Shown here one piece after another: positions 51,827 through 62,872 of a stretch of 64,000 nt of DNA. Source of the DNA: Methanothermococcus okinawensis IH1 (GTDB taxonomy: Archaea; AGJL01; Methanococci; Methanococcales; Methanococcaceae); NCBI RefSeq assembly GCF_000179575.2, contig NC_015636.1, positions 1,527,495 to 1,591,494 on the forward strand. The letters run 5' to 3'. The notes under the pieces are model-generated. The model did no database searches. It was not told the DNA's origin and was given only the letters and a program-made list of their open reading frames with translations. The stretch's first letter is position 1; every line of letters begins with the position of its first letter. The translations under genes and the position numbers were made by a program.

Positions 51827-52177
51827 ATGTATAAACAGGTAATTGTTGTAAGAAATGATTTAAAAATGGGAAAAGGAAAAATAGCAGCTCAGGCATGTCA
51901 TGCTTCAATCGAGGCATTTATCAGAGCTCAGAAAATATGCCCAAATGTAGTTAAGGAATGGTTAAGAGAGGGACAGAAAAAAGCTGTTGTGAAGGTAAAT
52001 TCTGAAAAAGAGCTCCTTGAAGTATTTAGAGATGCAAATATTGAAGGACTTCCATGTAGTTTAATAAGGGACGCTGGAAGAACACAGCTCGTTCCTGGAA
52101 CTTACACCGCAGTTGCAATAGGTCCAGAAAAAGAGGAAAAAATTGAAAAAATAACTGGTAAATTAAAATTATTGTAA
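51827..52177 (+). CDS. pth2: peptidyl-tRNA hydrolase Pth2
   Basis: 116 residues. [29 protein letters not shown] at the N-terminus and the catalytic loop [27 protein letters not shown] are the Pth2 signatures of archaea and eukaryotes. It recycles peptidyl-tRNA. I use the ATG at 51827 after GAGGTTATTT; an ATG at 51815 has no site. Confidence 0.95.
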   Translation: MYKQVIVVRNDLKMGKGKIAAQACHASIEAFIRAQKICPNVVKEWLREGQKKAVVKVNSEKELLEVFRDANIEGLPCSLIRDAGRTQLVPGTYTAVAIGPEKEEKIEKITGKLKLL

Positions 52178-52248
52178 TTAAATTAATTAAATTAAAGTAT
52201 ATTATAATTATAATATAATTATAATGTTATACTTATAATTTATGCTTA

Positions 52249-53796
52249 TTATATAATTTTTTCCAAATCTATATTTTCTTCGATAATTTTAGCCAATTTA
52301 TCCATATTTTCTTCAAAAGTGTTGCCATAATTATCGGTGGTTATTGGATTAAGACCTTTCTTCACCCTTACTAAATTTACCAAATAGTTTCTAAACTGGT
52401 AATTGTCGAGGATTCCATGGAGGTATGTTCCAAATATATAGGATTTATCAATAATATTAGTATTATCATTAATAGTATTATTTCCGTGATTGGCATCTTC
52501 TTTTTTATCTTTTTTATGCTCTATTATTTTTATAGCTCCATCAAATCCATTTCCATCATTTCCAAAGCCTTTAATCAATTTTATAAGTGGTTTTTCATTT
52601 GATATGGTAATACCTTCATGGAGCTCATATCCTGAAACTTTAAATTTTAACCCATCTACTTCCAAAATACCTTCTGAATTTTTTATGGCTTTTTCATTTC
52701 CAAAGTGCGTTTCCATATCAAAAAGTCCAAGACCTTCTATCGATTTAATATTTCCCTCGGTATTTTCTTCATCAATTAATTTCACTCCCATTGTTTGGTA
52801 TCCTCCGCAAATTCCAAGAACAATCCCTCCATTTTTTACAAATTCTAAAATCTTCTTATTCATCCCATATTTCTTCATCAACTGCATTTCAACAGTGGAA
52901 CATCGCGTTCCCGGAAGAATAAGAATATCTCCTGTAATATCATCCTTAAAGTCTATAAATTTCACAACTGCATCTTTTGAAAGGGTATCTACATCGGTAA
53001 AATTTGAGATTTTTGAAAACTTTAAGACATCTACTTCCACAGAACTTTTTATATCTCCAAAAACCCTTCTATTTTGAAGTGCCTGACTGTCTTCCTCAGG
53101 TAGTATTAAACTGTCATCATAGGGGATAACTCCTAAAACAGGTATGTTTGTTAATTCCTCAATTTTTTCAAATCCATTTTTTAAAACATCAATATTTCCT
53201 CTAAATTTATTTATTACAAATCCTTTTATCAACTTCCTCCATTTTTTTGGAAGCAATTCAACAGTTCCATATATGGATGCAAATACACCTCCCCTATCAA
53301 TATCTGAAATCAAAATAGCATTGGCATTGGACATTTCCGCAATTCTCAGATTTGCAATATCATCATCCAAAAGGTTTATTTCACAGCAACTTCCAGCTCC
53401 TTCCATTACAACATAATCATAATTTTTATCCAAATAATCGAGACTTTCCTTTATTTTATTTAAAAAATATGCTTTATTTTTTCGATATTCATTATAATCC
53501 ATATTTTTATATGGTTTGCCTTGGACAATTACCTGCGATGTAAAGTTTCCCTTAGGCTTTAGCAATACTGGATTAAAATGAATTGATGGTTCTGTTTTTG
53601 CAGCTAAACTCTGAGTATATTGTGCCACGGCTATTTCTCCGTCTTCTTTGGCAACCCTTGAATTTAAACTCATATTTTGAGATTTAAAAGGTGCAACTTT
53701 GTATCCCCTATTTGCAAGAGCTCGGCATAATCCCGAAACCATTACAGTTTTTCCACTATTTGAAGAGGTTCCAACAACCATGATAAATTTTGCCAT
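52249..53796 (-). CDS. cbiP: cobyric acid synthase CbiP (CobQ)
   Basis: Amidates adenosyl-cobyrinic acid diamide at four side chains. 515 residues. The N-terminal P-loop domain has [37 protein letters not shown] and [16 protein letters not shown]. The C-terminal glutamine amidotransferase has the nucleophile Cys in [14 protein letters not shown] and the later His in [11 protein letters not shown]. An Asn-rich insertion lies near residue 440. The start follows TTGGTGAAATA. It belongs with cbiC at the left end. Confidence 0.95.
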   Translation of the reverse strand: MAKFIMVVGTSSNSGKTVMVSGLCRALANRGYKVAPFKSQNMSLNSRVAKEDGEIAVAQYTQSLAAKTEPSIHFNPVLLKPKGNFTSQVIVQGKPYKNMDYNEYRKNKAYFLNKIKESLDYLDKNYDYVVMEGAGSCCEINLLDDDIANLRIAEMSNANAILISDIDRGGVFASIYGTVELLPKKWRKLIKGFVINKFRGNIDVLKNGFEKIEELTNIPVLGVIPYDDSLILPEEDSQALQNRRVFGDIKSSVEVDVLKFSKISNFTDVDTLSKDAVVKFIDFKDDITGDILILPGTRCSTVEMQLMKKYGMNKKILEFVKNGGIVLGICGGYQTMGVKLIDEENTEGNIKSIEGLGLFDMETHFGNEKAIKNSEGILEVDGLKFKVSGYELHEGITISNEKPLIKLIKGFGNDGNGFDGAIKIIEHKKDKKEDANHGNNTINDNTNIIDKSYIFGTYLHGILDNYQFRNYLVNLVRVKKGLNPITTDNYGNTFEENMDKLAKIIEENIDLEKII

Positions 53797-54070
53797 TATT
53801 TCACCAAAATAGAATTTAGAATTTAGAATTTTTGTAACTTATATTTTGACCTATATTTTAACTTATATTTATTTCAAAGCAATATATATTAAAATCTTCT
53901 TATCATTAATTTTTCTAATATTATTTATAATATTAAAATAATTAATAAAAATATTTATATATACATAAAATCCATTTTAACATGCAATATTTAATGCAAA
54001 TGCATCTTAATTTAAAAATGTAATTAAAAAAATTAATAACTAACCACATATTAAAAATATTGGTGATATA

Positions 54071-55192
54071 ATGGGAGATATTAAAGCTATGGATAAATTA
54101 ATGGATAAATTTAGAAGTAGAAAAGACGAATTATATAAACAAAAAGAAGAAGGAAAAAAAGTATTTGGATTATTCTGCTCTTTTGTGCCAATTGAATTAG
54201 TTTTAGCAGCAGATAGTATTCCTGTTGGATTATGTGGTGGTAAAGATTCAACAATTCCAGCAGCTGAGGAAGATTTGCCAAGAAATATATGTCCTTTGAT
54301 AAAATCATCCTATGGATTTAAAAAAACAAAAGCATGTCCATATTTTGAGGCAGCAGATATTGTGGTTGGAGAAACAACCTGCGATGCAAAGAAAAAAATG
54401 TTTGAATTACTTGAAAAATTTGTTCCAATGCATGTAATGCAAATCCCGCACTTTAAAGATGAAAAATCGTTTAAATTATGGTTAAGTGAAGTAGAGGAAT
54501 TTAAAGAACTTGTAGAAAAAAGCACGGGCAATAAAATAACCGATGATAAACTTAAAGAATCCATAGATAAAGTAAATAAAATGAGGAAGTTATTCTACAA
54601 AATATACGAATTAAGGGCAAAAGACCCTTCGCCAATTAAAGGTGCTGACGCTTTAAAATTATTCCAATTTGCCTATTTACTTGATGTAAATGACACGATA
54701 GCAATACTGGAAGAATTAGTAGAGGAATTAAAAGAAAGAGTGGCCAACAACAAAGGACATAAAGGAAAAAGAATTTTGATTTCAGGATGCCCTATGGTAG
54801 CAGGAAACTCAAAAGTTGTAGATTTAATTGAAGAATGCGGCGGTATTGTTGTAGGAGAAGAGAGCTGCACAGGAACAAGACAGTTTGAAAATCTCGTTGA
54901 AGGATACACTGTGGAAGATTTAGCAAGGAGATATTTCAATATAACTTGTGCATTAGCATTTAAAAACGATAATAGGATTAAAAGAATCAAAGAATTGGTT
55001 AAAGAATTAAATGTTGAGGGTGTTGTTTATTACAGCCTCCAATACTGCCACACTTTCAATGTAGAAGGAGTTAGAGTTGAAGAAGAATTGAAAAAAGAAG
55101 GAATCCCCATTATTAGAATTGAAACAGACTATTCTGAAAGTGATAAAGAACAGTTAAAAACAAGATTAGAGGCATTTATTGAAATGATTTAA
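54071..55192 (+). CDS. double-cubane-cluster / 2-hydroxyacyl-CoA dehydratase-like protein
   Basis: 373 residues of the HgdB/BcrC/YjiM superfamily. Conserved Cys occur in [75 protein letters not shown] and [12 protein letters not shown]-terminal CHTF plus several CP positions match the methanococcal MJ0007-like group, which probably holds a 4Fe-4S or double-cubane cluster. No activator ATPase lies next to it. Substrate unknown. It starts after TTGGTGATATA. Confidence 0.85.
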   Translation: MGDIKAMDKLMDKFRSRKDELYKQKEEGKKVFGLFCSFVPIELVLAADSIPVGLCGGKDSTIPAAEEDLPRNICPLIKSSYGFKKTKACPYFEAADIVVGETTCDAKKKMFELLEKFVPMHVMQIPHFKDEKSFKLWLSEVEEFKELVEKSTGNKITDDKLKESIDKVNKMRKLFYKIYELRAKDPSPIKGADALKLFQFAYLLDVNDTIAILEELVEELKERVANNKGHKGKRILISGCPMVAGNSKVVDLIEECGGIVVGEESCTGTRQFENLVEGYTVEDLARRYFNITCALAFKNDNRIKRIKELVKELNVEGVVYYSLQYCHTFNVEGVRVEEELKKEGIPIIRIETDYSESDKEQLKTRLEAFIEMI

Positions 55193-55295
55193 TTTCACTC
55201 TCTTTTTTATTTTTTATAATTAACATCTAAGTTACCACAAATTTATTAATGTAATAAAATTATAGGATTTATAGTTTTTTATTATTATTTTATTT

Positions 55296-56509
55296 ACTGA
55301 CAGTGTGATTACGGTATTCCTCTCTTTATTAGTTCTTTACTACACGATTTAACCACTTCATAAAATGATAAACCATATTTATGGCTTAAATATTCTATGC
55401 AATTTGAAACTATTGCTAAAAATCTAATAAACCCTATATTACTATTTTTAGATGTTAAATAGTTCCCTTCAATTTTTAAAACTGATTTATCCCTTCGATG
55501 CTTTTCTTCTATCATAGGTCTCTTGATATATTCCCCTATTATATTTTCTGCCTTCTTTTTATGGTCTATACATACCAAATACTTGGGTTCTTTCTGGTTT
55601 CGAAGCGAATCTGAAAGATTCGCTGACTTACAAAAACCCCTTGGGTTTTTGTTAAGTTTCATTAGCACTGCAACGATTTTAACCCTACCTACATTAGGGA
55701 TATTAACCACTTTATGATATAGTTTAACTTCTGTTTCGTTAATTGTCCTTAATTTAAACTTATTTTCTTCCAAATCCTTCTTAAATAGTTTTTCTATTTG
55801 GACTTTCTTACCAAAATACTCAACTATGATGTTTTTCTTAATTTTCCCAATGTAACATAGACCCAATTTCTTAGACTCCTTCATAACATCCTTTGTAGTT
55901 ATAAAAGCGTCTCCTATTACCGTCCTGATATCGGTGTTGGATAAGAACCCAAGAATATCTATAAATATATTTGTAGATTTTTTGTTTAAAGGTTTTGTTG
56001 TAGTATAAATTGAGTATATCCCTTTTTATTATGATAAATACAGCAATTTATTTGTTCTTGATATAATTTTCTATGTTCTTCGATGTAATTATATCTAATA
56101 ATACATCCATAAACCTTTTCACTCCATCTCCTTATGAATGTTGAATCAATTATTGCAGTGAATCTAAACCTTTTATCATTCAAGATATCGGGAAGGCTTG
56201 CTAATTGGTTATATACGCAAATCTCATTTTTTGATAGTTTTTGAATGTTTTTGATGATGGTAGTTCTGTGGATTTTTGAAATACTCTCTGAAAATGCTTT
56301 AATGGTCTTTATTGGGGTTAGCACTCTAACCTGTGCAAACCTGGATAACTCATCTGAATAGTTAAATCCTAAACTATTTATAGAATTAGTGAGTACATTA
56401 TTAAGTGTTTCTAACATGTTACCACTAAACTTTTTTATTTGAGTATGTTCCTTTTAACTATTTTTATTTTTCGATGTTAAGGTTGATATCGTTAAATCAC
56501 ACTATCAGT
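55296..56509 (-). mobile_element. second-type insertion sequence, copy B
   Basis: About 1214 bp. Ends, read inward: ACTGACAGTGTGATTACGG (left boundary) and ACTGATAGTGTGATTTAACG (right boundary), good inverted repeats. It is nearly identical to copy A at 22.5 kb. Its flanks (TATTT and TCTTA) give no target duplication, so sequence beside it may have been deleted. Its right terminal repeat supplies the stop codon of the truncated KAP gene. Confidence 0.88.
55309..56417 (-). pseudogene. DDE transposase of second-type IS, one frameshift (copy B)
   Basis: Begins at ATG 56417 after GTGGTAAC (MLETLNNVLTNSINSL) and is open to 55986. It continues in the -1 frame to 55309 (MKESKKLGLCYIGKIKKNII to CSKELIKRGIP). 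Asp segments IIDSTFIRRW and VIGDAFITT and the Glu in RPMIEEKHRRDKS are kept. The shift is the same as in copy A, so it pre-dates the duplication. Confidence 0.8.
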
Positions 56510-57506
56510 TCTTAAGTAATTCATTATTTAATTTTTCAACATCTGTTTTATTTAATTCCGACAATAATTCAAACATTTTTTCATTAATTTTTTTTAACAT
56601 CTTTTTATCATACCCAAATAATAATTTAGATAGATAAACATATAATTTAAAGGATTCCCCATCTTTTACTGTATCTAATAAATTATCTATACTTTCATTT
56701 TCATTTTTTTCTTTTTTGATATTAATTATATATGATAATATATTTTCTGCGAAATAACCCTCATCTTCAGGATATAATAATTTACATGCTAAACTATCAA
56801 ACATATAACCACTTCTTATTGCATAACCTAAGTTTGGATGTATCTTATTAAATTTCTCAATAGTTTTGGGTAATACAATATCTTTGTAGTTAATATTATT
56901 AGAATTATATAACTCTTTTAATTCATATATTTTAGGATACAATTTTATATAATTTTCTGTAAATTTTATATATTCTCCATTTTCTGAATAAAATAACAAT
57001 TTTAATAAATATTTAATCAATTTTTTACCATTATTTATATTGTATAATATTTTATAGTTTAGATATATTGATTGTAAGTTTAGCAAATCATAATTTATAT
57101 AATATTTTACCATGGTTTTTTTATTATTTTTTATATATTTATTATTTACATCTACATCCATATATGATGTATCACTTCGTCCAATATTTTTAAAATATTG
57201 TGTATAATTATTTAATTTATCATCCATATTTTTTATTTCCAAATATTTATTATAATAAAATTCGTAGAGAATTAAAAAATATAAAACGAAAATAGTATCA
57301 ATTAAATAGTTTTTACTACCGCTTTTTAACCTTTTTACCATATTCTCAATGTGATTTTGATTTGGATAATATTTTTTAAGATAGTATTTTGAATTTGGCA
57401 ATATACCTTCCAAACTAATACAAATGAGATTTGGAATTAGATTCTTTAAATCCTTATTAATACTCTCTGATGTTTTAATTTTAACTAAATAATCATATTT
57501 ATTCAA
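56505..57506 (-). pseudogene. C-terminal part of a broken KAP NTPase, cut by an IS
   Basis: 333 residues, helical and Asn/Tyr/Lys-rich, with no motif of its own. The frame before its apparent TTG start continues directly from the upstream KAP gene: NPRHLRK there, then VLNKYDYLVKIK here. One base lost near 57507-57515 explains the split. At the other end the last residue and the TGA stop come from the terminal repeat of IS copy B, so the native C-terminus is missing. Confidence 0.75.
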
Positions 57507-58489
57507 AACTTTCTTAAATGTCTTGGATTTGTAAAATTAATTGTTTCAAAAAATTTTGCTAATCTTTCAGCAATTTTATCATTATTAAAAAACCTATATT
57601 GCATAATAAATTTTTTTACATTAAATGTTTTTGGCATGTTAAATGAAAAATTAAAAATCTTTTCTAAATATTCCTCTGCTTTTTCTCCATCGTTGTATTT
57701 ATGTTTAAGTGCTTCTTTTACTGCTTCTTTATCTACTGCACAGATGTAATTTATATTGTCTCCACTGGTAAAAAATAATTTGAGAGATGCCAAAAATTTT
57801 AAAATATTTTCTCTTTCACACCTATCTAATTCATCTATAAAAACTATAAGCCGTTTATTATTTTTACTGAGAATTTCAGATATTTTATTAAGTCCGTTTT
57901 TTAAATTTTCTACTTCTTTATATCTTTCGCTACCACATTCAAAATTTAAATTAAAAAATCCTGTATTAACATTAACAGATTTTAAAACCACTGCACCAGA
58001 TTTTAAAATTTCATTTTTTATTGCTTTAATTCCAAATTTAATATCTGCATATTTTTCCAATTCTTCAATTATTTTATTTAATAAAGCATATGCTACATTT
58101 TCTTCATTTTCATAATCCCAAGCGTCGAATTTAATTGCGATAAAACTTTCTTTTTTTACTTTTGTATTTTTTAAATGCATTTTTAGCATTTTTAGCATTT
58201 TAGTGATACTGTATAACTCTATAAGATTACCGTAATTATTTATAATTTCTTCAGTGTAATTTTCACTTAATTCAGCCATTAATGTTTTAATTATACTACT
58301 CTTACCACTACCCCAATTCCCATATAATGCAATTATTTTATAATCCTTCAATATATTAGATTGGAAACTTTCTTTAATTACCTCGATTTTTTTACGAGTT
58401 TCAAAAAAGTCAGTTTTTTCAGTTAGTGGAATCGGTTCATCGGTTTTTATACTATAATTTTTTGTATTTATGAGTTCATTTATAGACAA
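57503..58489 (-). CDS. KAP-family P-loop NTPase, N-terminal part
   Basis: 328 residues. Walker A GNWGSGKSS (57-65), KFDAWDYENEENVAYALLNKI, Walker B LIVFIDELDRCE near 212-222, YICAVDKEAV and the sensor region IFNFSFNMPKTF then FTNPRHLRK define the KAP family (PifA, KidIns220). PifA excludes phage T7, and KAP proteins act at membranes. No membrane helix is inside this protein, but two membrane-protein genes precede it in the same operon. The start is TTG, overlapping the previous gene by 14 bases. The protein is cut by a frameshift and probably not functional as it stands. Confidence 0.85.
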   Translation of the reverse strand: MSINELINTKNYSIKTDEPIPLTEKTDFFETRKKIEVIKESFQSNILKDYKIIALYGNWGSGKSSIIKTLMAELSENYTEEIINNYGNLIELYSITKMLKMLKMHLKNTKVKKESFIAIKFDAWDYENEENVAYALLNKIIEELEKYADIKFGIKAIKNEILKSGAVVLKSVNVNTGFFNLNFECGSERYKEVENLKNGLNKISEILSKNNKRLIVFIDELDRCERENILKFLASLKLFFTSGDNINYICAVDKEAVKEALKHKYNDGEKAEEYLEKIFNFSFNMPKTFNVKKFIMQYRFFNNDKIAERLAKFFETINFTNPRHLRKF

Positions 58490-58823
58490 TTTTTTTACAA
58501 TATCGCATGTCGATGATATGAGAAATATTGTCGATTTGATGCATATTGTATAATATCCTATATAAATTAAAACTCAAAAATAAGACTATTCCGATAGTTA
58601 TGCTAATCATTAAATTAATATCATAAGAATATAACCAATATAATATTCCAATAATCATCATATTACATGATAAATATAATAGTGCTATAACAAATATATA
58701 AAATATTATTTTTGATAATGATAATTTTAATATTAGCATGATAATATATAATGGCGTCACACGAAATATTATTATTAATAAGGATAATATATTTTTTGAA
58801 TTAAGTATATTTAATATTAACAT
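58476..58823 (-). CDS. small membrane protein in the KAP cassette
   Basis: About 115 residues, mostly hydrophobic, with three to four helices and a short polar end (HIIDMRYCKKIVYK). I use the ATG at 58823, which has GGTGGC upstream and overlaps the previous stop as ATGTTAA. A TTG at 58877 in the same frame is less likely. No family recognised. Position suggests it forms a membrane complex with its neighbours. Confidence 0.6.
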   Translation of the reverse strand: MLILNILNSKNILSLLIIIFRVTPLYIIMLILKLSLSKIIFYIFVIALLYLSCNMMIIGILYWLYSYDINLMISITIGIVLFLSFNLYRILYNMHQIDNISHIIDMRYCKKIVYK

Positions 58824-59269
58824 AATAACAGCCACCAAATATCCAATATAATAAATAGGCACATGGTTAAATAACAAAAAATCAGGAGCTTAATAATATT
58901 GGTTAAAATATACCATGAGCCTATCGATAAAACAAAATACAACAGTGCAAATATAAAATCATTAAAAACCATATCTACAATATTTTTTGATACCATTTCA
59001 GTCGTTTGAAATGAGTTGCATTTATGAGTTCTTATATAGTCATCTGTGTTATTAAATAATACCATACCAAATGACAATGCAGTAATTGAATAACCATAAA
59101 CAAGCATAACAATATATTTAAATGTTGAATTATATATGTTAAGTATAATTTCAGGATATGCTCCATATAATAATAAACATCCTATCAATAACCATGAAAA
59201 AATTTTAATCCCGCATCTTTCCAAAATATTTTTAATAAAATTAACCAATATATTTACCACCCACCCCAA
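58817..59269 (-). CDS. membrane protein, first gene of the KAP cassette
   Basis: Up to 150 residues with about four hydrophobic helices and a polar loop (NNTDDYIRTHKCNSFQTTEMVSKN) in the middle. The start is uncertain: TTG at 59269, or TTG at 59248 behind GGTGGT. Non-ATG starts here and in the KAP gene, strong A+T bias and the absence of GAGCTC set the cassette apart from the neighbouring bio genes. Confidence 0.6.
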   Translation of the reverse strand: MGWVVNILVNFIKNILERCGIKIFSWLLIGCLLLYGAYPEIILNIYNSTFKYIVMLVYGYSITALSFGMVLFNNTDDYIRTHKCNSFQTTEMVSKNIVDMVFNDFIFALLYFVLSIGSWYILTNIIKLLIFCYLTMCLFIILDIWWLLLC

Positions 59270-59298
59270 CTTTGAGAATAACTATTTTATATATTTAT

Positions 59299-60417
59299 TT
59301 AAATTATTTTATCCTTAATACATTCACACAGAGCTCCGAAATCCTCCTCACTATGTCCCACATTTATACTAACCCTTAACCTCTCCATACCCCTTGGAAC
59401 AGTTGGATATCTTATGCCTACACAGAAGATATTATTTTTTATTAAATGTTCTGCAATATCCATAGTTTTTTCTTTAAAAATGAATGGATAAATAGGCGTT
59501 AAATTATTTTTCTCTATTAAATCATATTCTTTAAAAATTCTATTTGCGAGCTCTATATTTTCTTGCAATTTTTTTGTTAAAGTTCCTTCTTCCATAATCT
59601 CAAAACTTTTAATACACCCGCTAACAACAGACGGCGGAAGGGCTGTGGAATATATAAAACTTCTGGATGTATTTATAAGGTATTCAATCACTTCCTCAAT
59701 ACCACATACAAAACCCCCCAATCCACCAACAGCCTTTGATAATGTTCCTATTTGGATTATATTGTCCGATGGTTTTAAATTAAAATGTTTTAAAGTGCCC
59801 TTACCATTCCCTAAAACCCCAGTACCATGAGCGTCATCTATTATTAATATACCGTTGTATTCATCGGCAATATTTTTTAATTTATCCAGTGGAGCTATAT
59901 CCCCATCCATAGAAAAGATTCCATCTGTGATGATAAATAAATTATTGTAGGAGCTCCGATTCTCCTCAATTAAATGAATTAAATTATCCATATCGCAGTG
60001 GTTATAAATTAAAACATCCGCTTTACTCAGCCTGCAACCATCTATTATGGATGCGTGGTTTAATCTATCGCTTAAAATAATATCTCCCTTTTTACACAAT
60101 GTACTAATTACCCCAACATTTGTAGCATAACCCGACGAATATATCAGAGCTCCCTCAGTTTCTTTAAACTGTGCTATCTTTTCCTCCAATAATTGGTGAT
60201 TTATATTCCCAGATGCTAATCTTGAACCTGTTGAGCCAAATCCATATCTTAATCCATCTTTTACTGCATTTATTACCTCTGGATGCTTTGATAGACATAA
60301 ATAATCATTTGAAGAGAAATCTAAAATATTATCGATATTATCTTTTTTTCTTAAAAATCTATATAAATTATTATTTTTTATATTTTCAATTTCCTTTTTA
60401 ATCTGTTCTTTGAACAT
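59299..60417 (-). CDS. bioF: 8-amino-7-oxononanoate synthase BioF
   Basis: Condenses pimeloyl-CoA with alanine in biotin synthesis. 372 residues of the PLP alpha-oxoamine synthase family. FSSNDYLCLSKHPEV, GFGSTGSRLASGN, LNHASIIDG, the IIDDAHGTGVLG aspartate and the PLP lysine in IQIGTLSKAVGGLGG (near 235) are all present. The start follows GGGGTATT. bioW is 37 bases upstream, so they form an operon. Confidence 0.95.
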   Translation of the reverse strand: MFKEQIKKEIENIKNNNLYRFLRKKDNIDNILDFSSNDYLCLSKHPEVINAVKDGLRYGFGSTGSRLASGNINHQLLEEKIAQFKETEGALIYSSGYATNVGVISTLCKKGDIILSDRLNHASIIDGCRLSKADVLIYNHCDMDNLIHLIEENRSSYNNLFIITDGIFSMDGDIAPLDKLKNIADEYNGILIIDDAHGTGVLGNGKGTLKHFNLKPSDNIIQIGTLSKAVGGLGGFVCGIEEVIEYLINTSRSFIYSTALPPSVVSGCIKSFEIMEEGTLTKKLQENIELANRIFKEYDLIEKNNLTPIYPFIFKEKTMDIAEHLIKNNIFCVGIRYPTVPRGMERLRVSINVGHSEEDFGALCECIKDKII

Positions 60418-60454
60418 AATACCCCATTATAAATTTTTTTATCCATCTTTTTCT

Positions 60455-61156
60455 TTATTTAACAATATATGGTTTATTTTCCAATTTATAAATTAAATCA
60501 TCGATATCTATATTATTCTTAACAAAAAATACCCTTCCTCCTTTTTCAATTTCCTTCTTTAAATTGGTGATTCTAAAATAGCCGTCCTTTGTGGCTATAT
60601 ACCCCGTAGTATATGATTTATTATCTGATGTGCAGAGCTCCGCAATCACACCTAAATTTATTACCTTAGAAGCTATTGCAATAGCATCAACTGTTCTATC
60701 TGTTCCAATATTGTTTTTTAAAATTTTTTCCTTTAATTCATCCGTTGTGGAGATATTTTTAACCCTTATGCCCCTTTTTTTATCAGGTTCTAATCTTTCT
60801 CCCTTTAAATTTAGAATAGATGCCCCTCTCATTCCTCCATTATCTATTATTTTAAATGCCTTTTCTATTAAATCATCGTTTATTCCTTCTTTATTTAGAA
60901 TATCTTTTGCTATTTTCCTTGCTTCCTCTTTATTTTTGCAGTTTATGGTTTTTATCGGCAAATGGTTTATATAGGTAATATCATTTTTATCCAGTTTTTC
61001 AATTTTTATATTTATAAAATCCGGAGCTCCGTTTTCATGAGATAATGCCCTTTTTATAAATTCATTAACAACGGTTTCAATATTCCCATTGATAATTGTT
61101 TCAGCCCCTGATATATGTTTCCCATTTTCTGATGCTCTCATTTTTATACTGAACAT
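60455..61156 (-). CDS. bioW: 6-carboxyhexanoate-CoA ligase BioW
   Basis: Activates pimelate to pimeloyl-CoA, the substrate of BioF. 233 residues, the family length. [45 protein letters not shown] and the RGIRVKNIS segment are conserved. The pair shows that pimelate, not a fatty-acid-bound precursor, feeds biotin synthesis here. The start follows GATGATAAT. Confidence 0.93.
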   Translation of the reverse strand: MFSIKMRASENGKHISGAETIINGNIETVVNEFIKRALSHENGAPDFINIKIEKLDKNDITYINHLPIKTINCKNKEEARKIAKDILNKEGINDDLIEKAFKIIDNGGMRGASILNLKGERLEPDKKRGIRVKNISTTDELKEKILKNNIGTDRTVDAIAIASKVINLGVIAELCTSDNKSYTTGYIATKDGYFRITNLKKEIEKGGRVFFVKNNIDIDDLIYKLENKPYIVK

Positions 61157-61457
61157 ATTATCATCATTTTATTTTATTTTTAATTTTTTAATTATTTTTA
61201 TTTTATCTTATTTTTTAGTTTAATTTTATATATTATTATTTTTATCGTTATTATGTTTTTATTATTTTATCTTAACATATGAGTTATATACTATCTTAAT
61301 TTATCATGATTAATCATTATATTAAAAAAGCCCTATTTGTCATTATTTTTCATTAAAAACAATTGTCATGATTTATCATGAGCAAAAAAGTATATATAGT
61401 AGTTTATACACTACTATAATCAAGGAAAAATAAATAAAATAAAAAAACGGTGATATT
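61157..61457. promoter_or_regulatory. divergent regulatory region with three repeated operators
   Basis: 301 bases between bioW and the 53-aa gene. Three copies of a 17-bp element lie at 61303-61319 (ATCATGATTAATCATTA), 61339-61355 (GTCATTATTTTTCATTA) and 61365-61381 (GTCATGATTTATCATGA). They stand just before a TATA box (GTATATATA, 61390-61398). A 7-bp inverted repeat ATAGTAG/CTACTAT (61396-61417, eight-base loop) overlaps the TATA edge and the space to the start site. A minus-strand TATA (GTATATAAC, around 61283-61292) may serve bioW. Confidence 0.55.
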
Positions 61458-61619
61458 ATGAATGTAAAGTTAAACACACTTCCAGTAAAAAATGATGATA
61501 AATTGAAAGACCTTGAAGAGTTCTCAAAAGATTTAAAAAGACCATTTAGAGGAGACAAAACAGTAGCAATACTTGCTTATGTGGTTGGTGCATTAACAAT
61601 AGCTTCAATATTGTTGTAA
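61458..61619 (+). CDS. 53-aa single-helix membrane protein
   Basis: Starts at ATG after the consensus GGTGATATT. The first 33 residues are polar and charged (KLKDLEEFSKDLKRPFRGDK); the last 20 form one hydrophobic helix (TVAILAYVVGALTIASILL). A tail-anchored topology is likely. I recognise no family. A strong start site and an elaborate upstream region argue that it is real and regulated. Confidence 0.7.
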   Translation: MNVKLNTLPVKNDDKLKDLEEFSKDLKRPFRGDKTVAILAYVVGALTIASILL

Positions 61620-61825
61620 ATGTTATGTATAGAAAAAAATAAATAATAACATAAAAATTAGTAATAAAAGTAAATAATAGAATAATAAATGGATAATTAT
61701 ATTAATATAATATAGAAACGGAAAATTATTGTTTTATAAATCATTGCCACATAGGTAAGTATTTAGTTTTGCTGTTTTCCATTTGCCATTAATTTATAAT
61801 AATTAATAATGTAGTATATGATAAA

Positions 61826-62872
61826 TCAGAGCTCTTTTATAGGAATTGCAGTAGTTATACAAAAATTTACATTAGAGTCTTTTTTGAGTCGCATTTTATC
61901 GGCTTTGCACTTAACCACTTCACAATTTAAATTTAGACCATTAACATTTAGTATTACTCGGTAGGTGCATAAACTTGAAGGGAATATTTCAACGATTTTT
62001 CCAGAGTATATATTTTCGTTTCTATAATGGCATTTGCAATGACTTATTATCATTATATCCTCAGGTCTTATACCTATCAGAGCTCTACCACATTGACATT
62101 TGTAATCCATATAAATATCTATTTTTCCATTGCTGAATATGTATTTTCCATTTTTTTCTTCAATATATCCATCCAACAAGTTTCTAACACCTGTAAATTC
62201 TGCTACAAATTTATTTTTCGGTTTTTTAAGTATTTCATCAACGGTTCCTACCTGTTCAATTTTTCCATTTTTTATAATCGCAATGTGTTTTGCAAGGGCT
62301 ATCGCCTCATTAAAATCATGGGTAACATGTATAATGGTAATATTTGATTTATTGTATATTTCCCTGAGCTCGTATAACAATTTTTCATGTATAAGCCTAT
62401 CAAGTGAGCTCAGTGGTTCATCGAGAAGTATTACTTCTGGCTTTAATACAAGTGCCATTGCAAGGGCTACTCTTTGTTGTTCTCCCATACTAAGATTTTT
62501 TGGATATCTGTCCAATAAATGTTCTATTTTCAATATTTTGCAGATATTTTTAATCATTTTTAGTTTTTCATTATTTTTCTCTTTTATACCAAATCCTATG
62601 TTTTCTTTTACAGTTAAATGTGGAAATAAATATCTACCATTGCACATTGCAATTTTTCTTTCATTTATGGGCTTTTTAGTAATATCTTCACCGTTAAGAA
62701 TTAATTTCCCTTCATTTGCCTTTCTAAATCCTGCTATTATTTCTAAAAGTGTGGTCTTCCCACTTCCACTTAATCCAAGAAATACAAAGTAATCATTATT
62801 TTCTATTTTAAGATTATCGATTTTTAGTGTAAAGTTGTTTAATTTCTTTTTTAAATTTTGGATTTCAAGCAT
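61826..62872 (-). CDS. ABC transporter ATPase, molybdate/tungstate type
   Basis: 348 residues. Walker A LGLSGSGKTT (33-42), signature LSMGEQQRVALA, Walker B VILLDEPLSSLD and the switch His in IIHVTHDFNEA are intact. A C-terminal regulatory region (about 240-348) has MOP/TOBE-like strands and an unusual CQCGRA and HCKCHY cysteine pair. The permease and DUF364 genes precede it on the same strand. Molybdate or tungstate is the most likely substrate, but the operon's binding protein is outside the window. Confidence 0.85.
   Translation of the reverse strand: MLEIQNLKKKLNNFTLKIDNLKIENNDYFVFLGLSGSGKTTLLEIIAGFRKANEGKLILNGEDITKKPINERKIAMCNGRYLFPHLTVKENIGFGIKEKNNEKLKMIKNICKILKIEHLLDRYPKNLSMGEQQRVALAMALVLKPEVILLDEPLSSLDRLIHEKLLYELREIYNKSNITIIHVTHDFNEAIALAKHIAIIKNGKIEQVGTVDEILKKPKNKFVAEFTGVRNLLDGYIEEKNGKYIFSNGKIDIYMDYKCQCGRALIGIRPEDIMIISHCKCHYRNENIYSGKIVEIFPSSLCTYRVILNVNGLNLNCEVVKCKADKMRLKKDSNVNFCITTAIPIKEL

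Noticed and set aside
57490-57520. Programmed -1 frameshifting in the KAP gene
   Set aside because: The sequence AAGAAAGTTTTGA has no X-XXY-YYZ slip site, and the 3' end is also lost to an IS, so simple decay is more likely.
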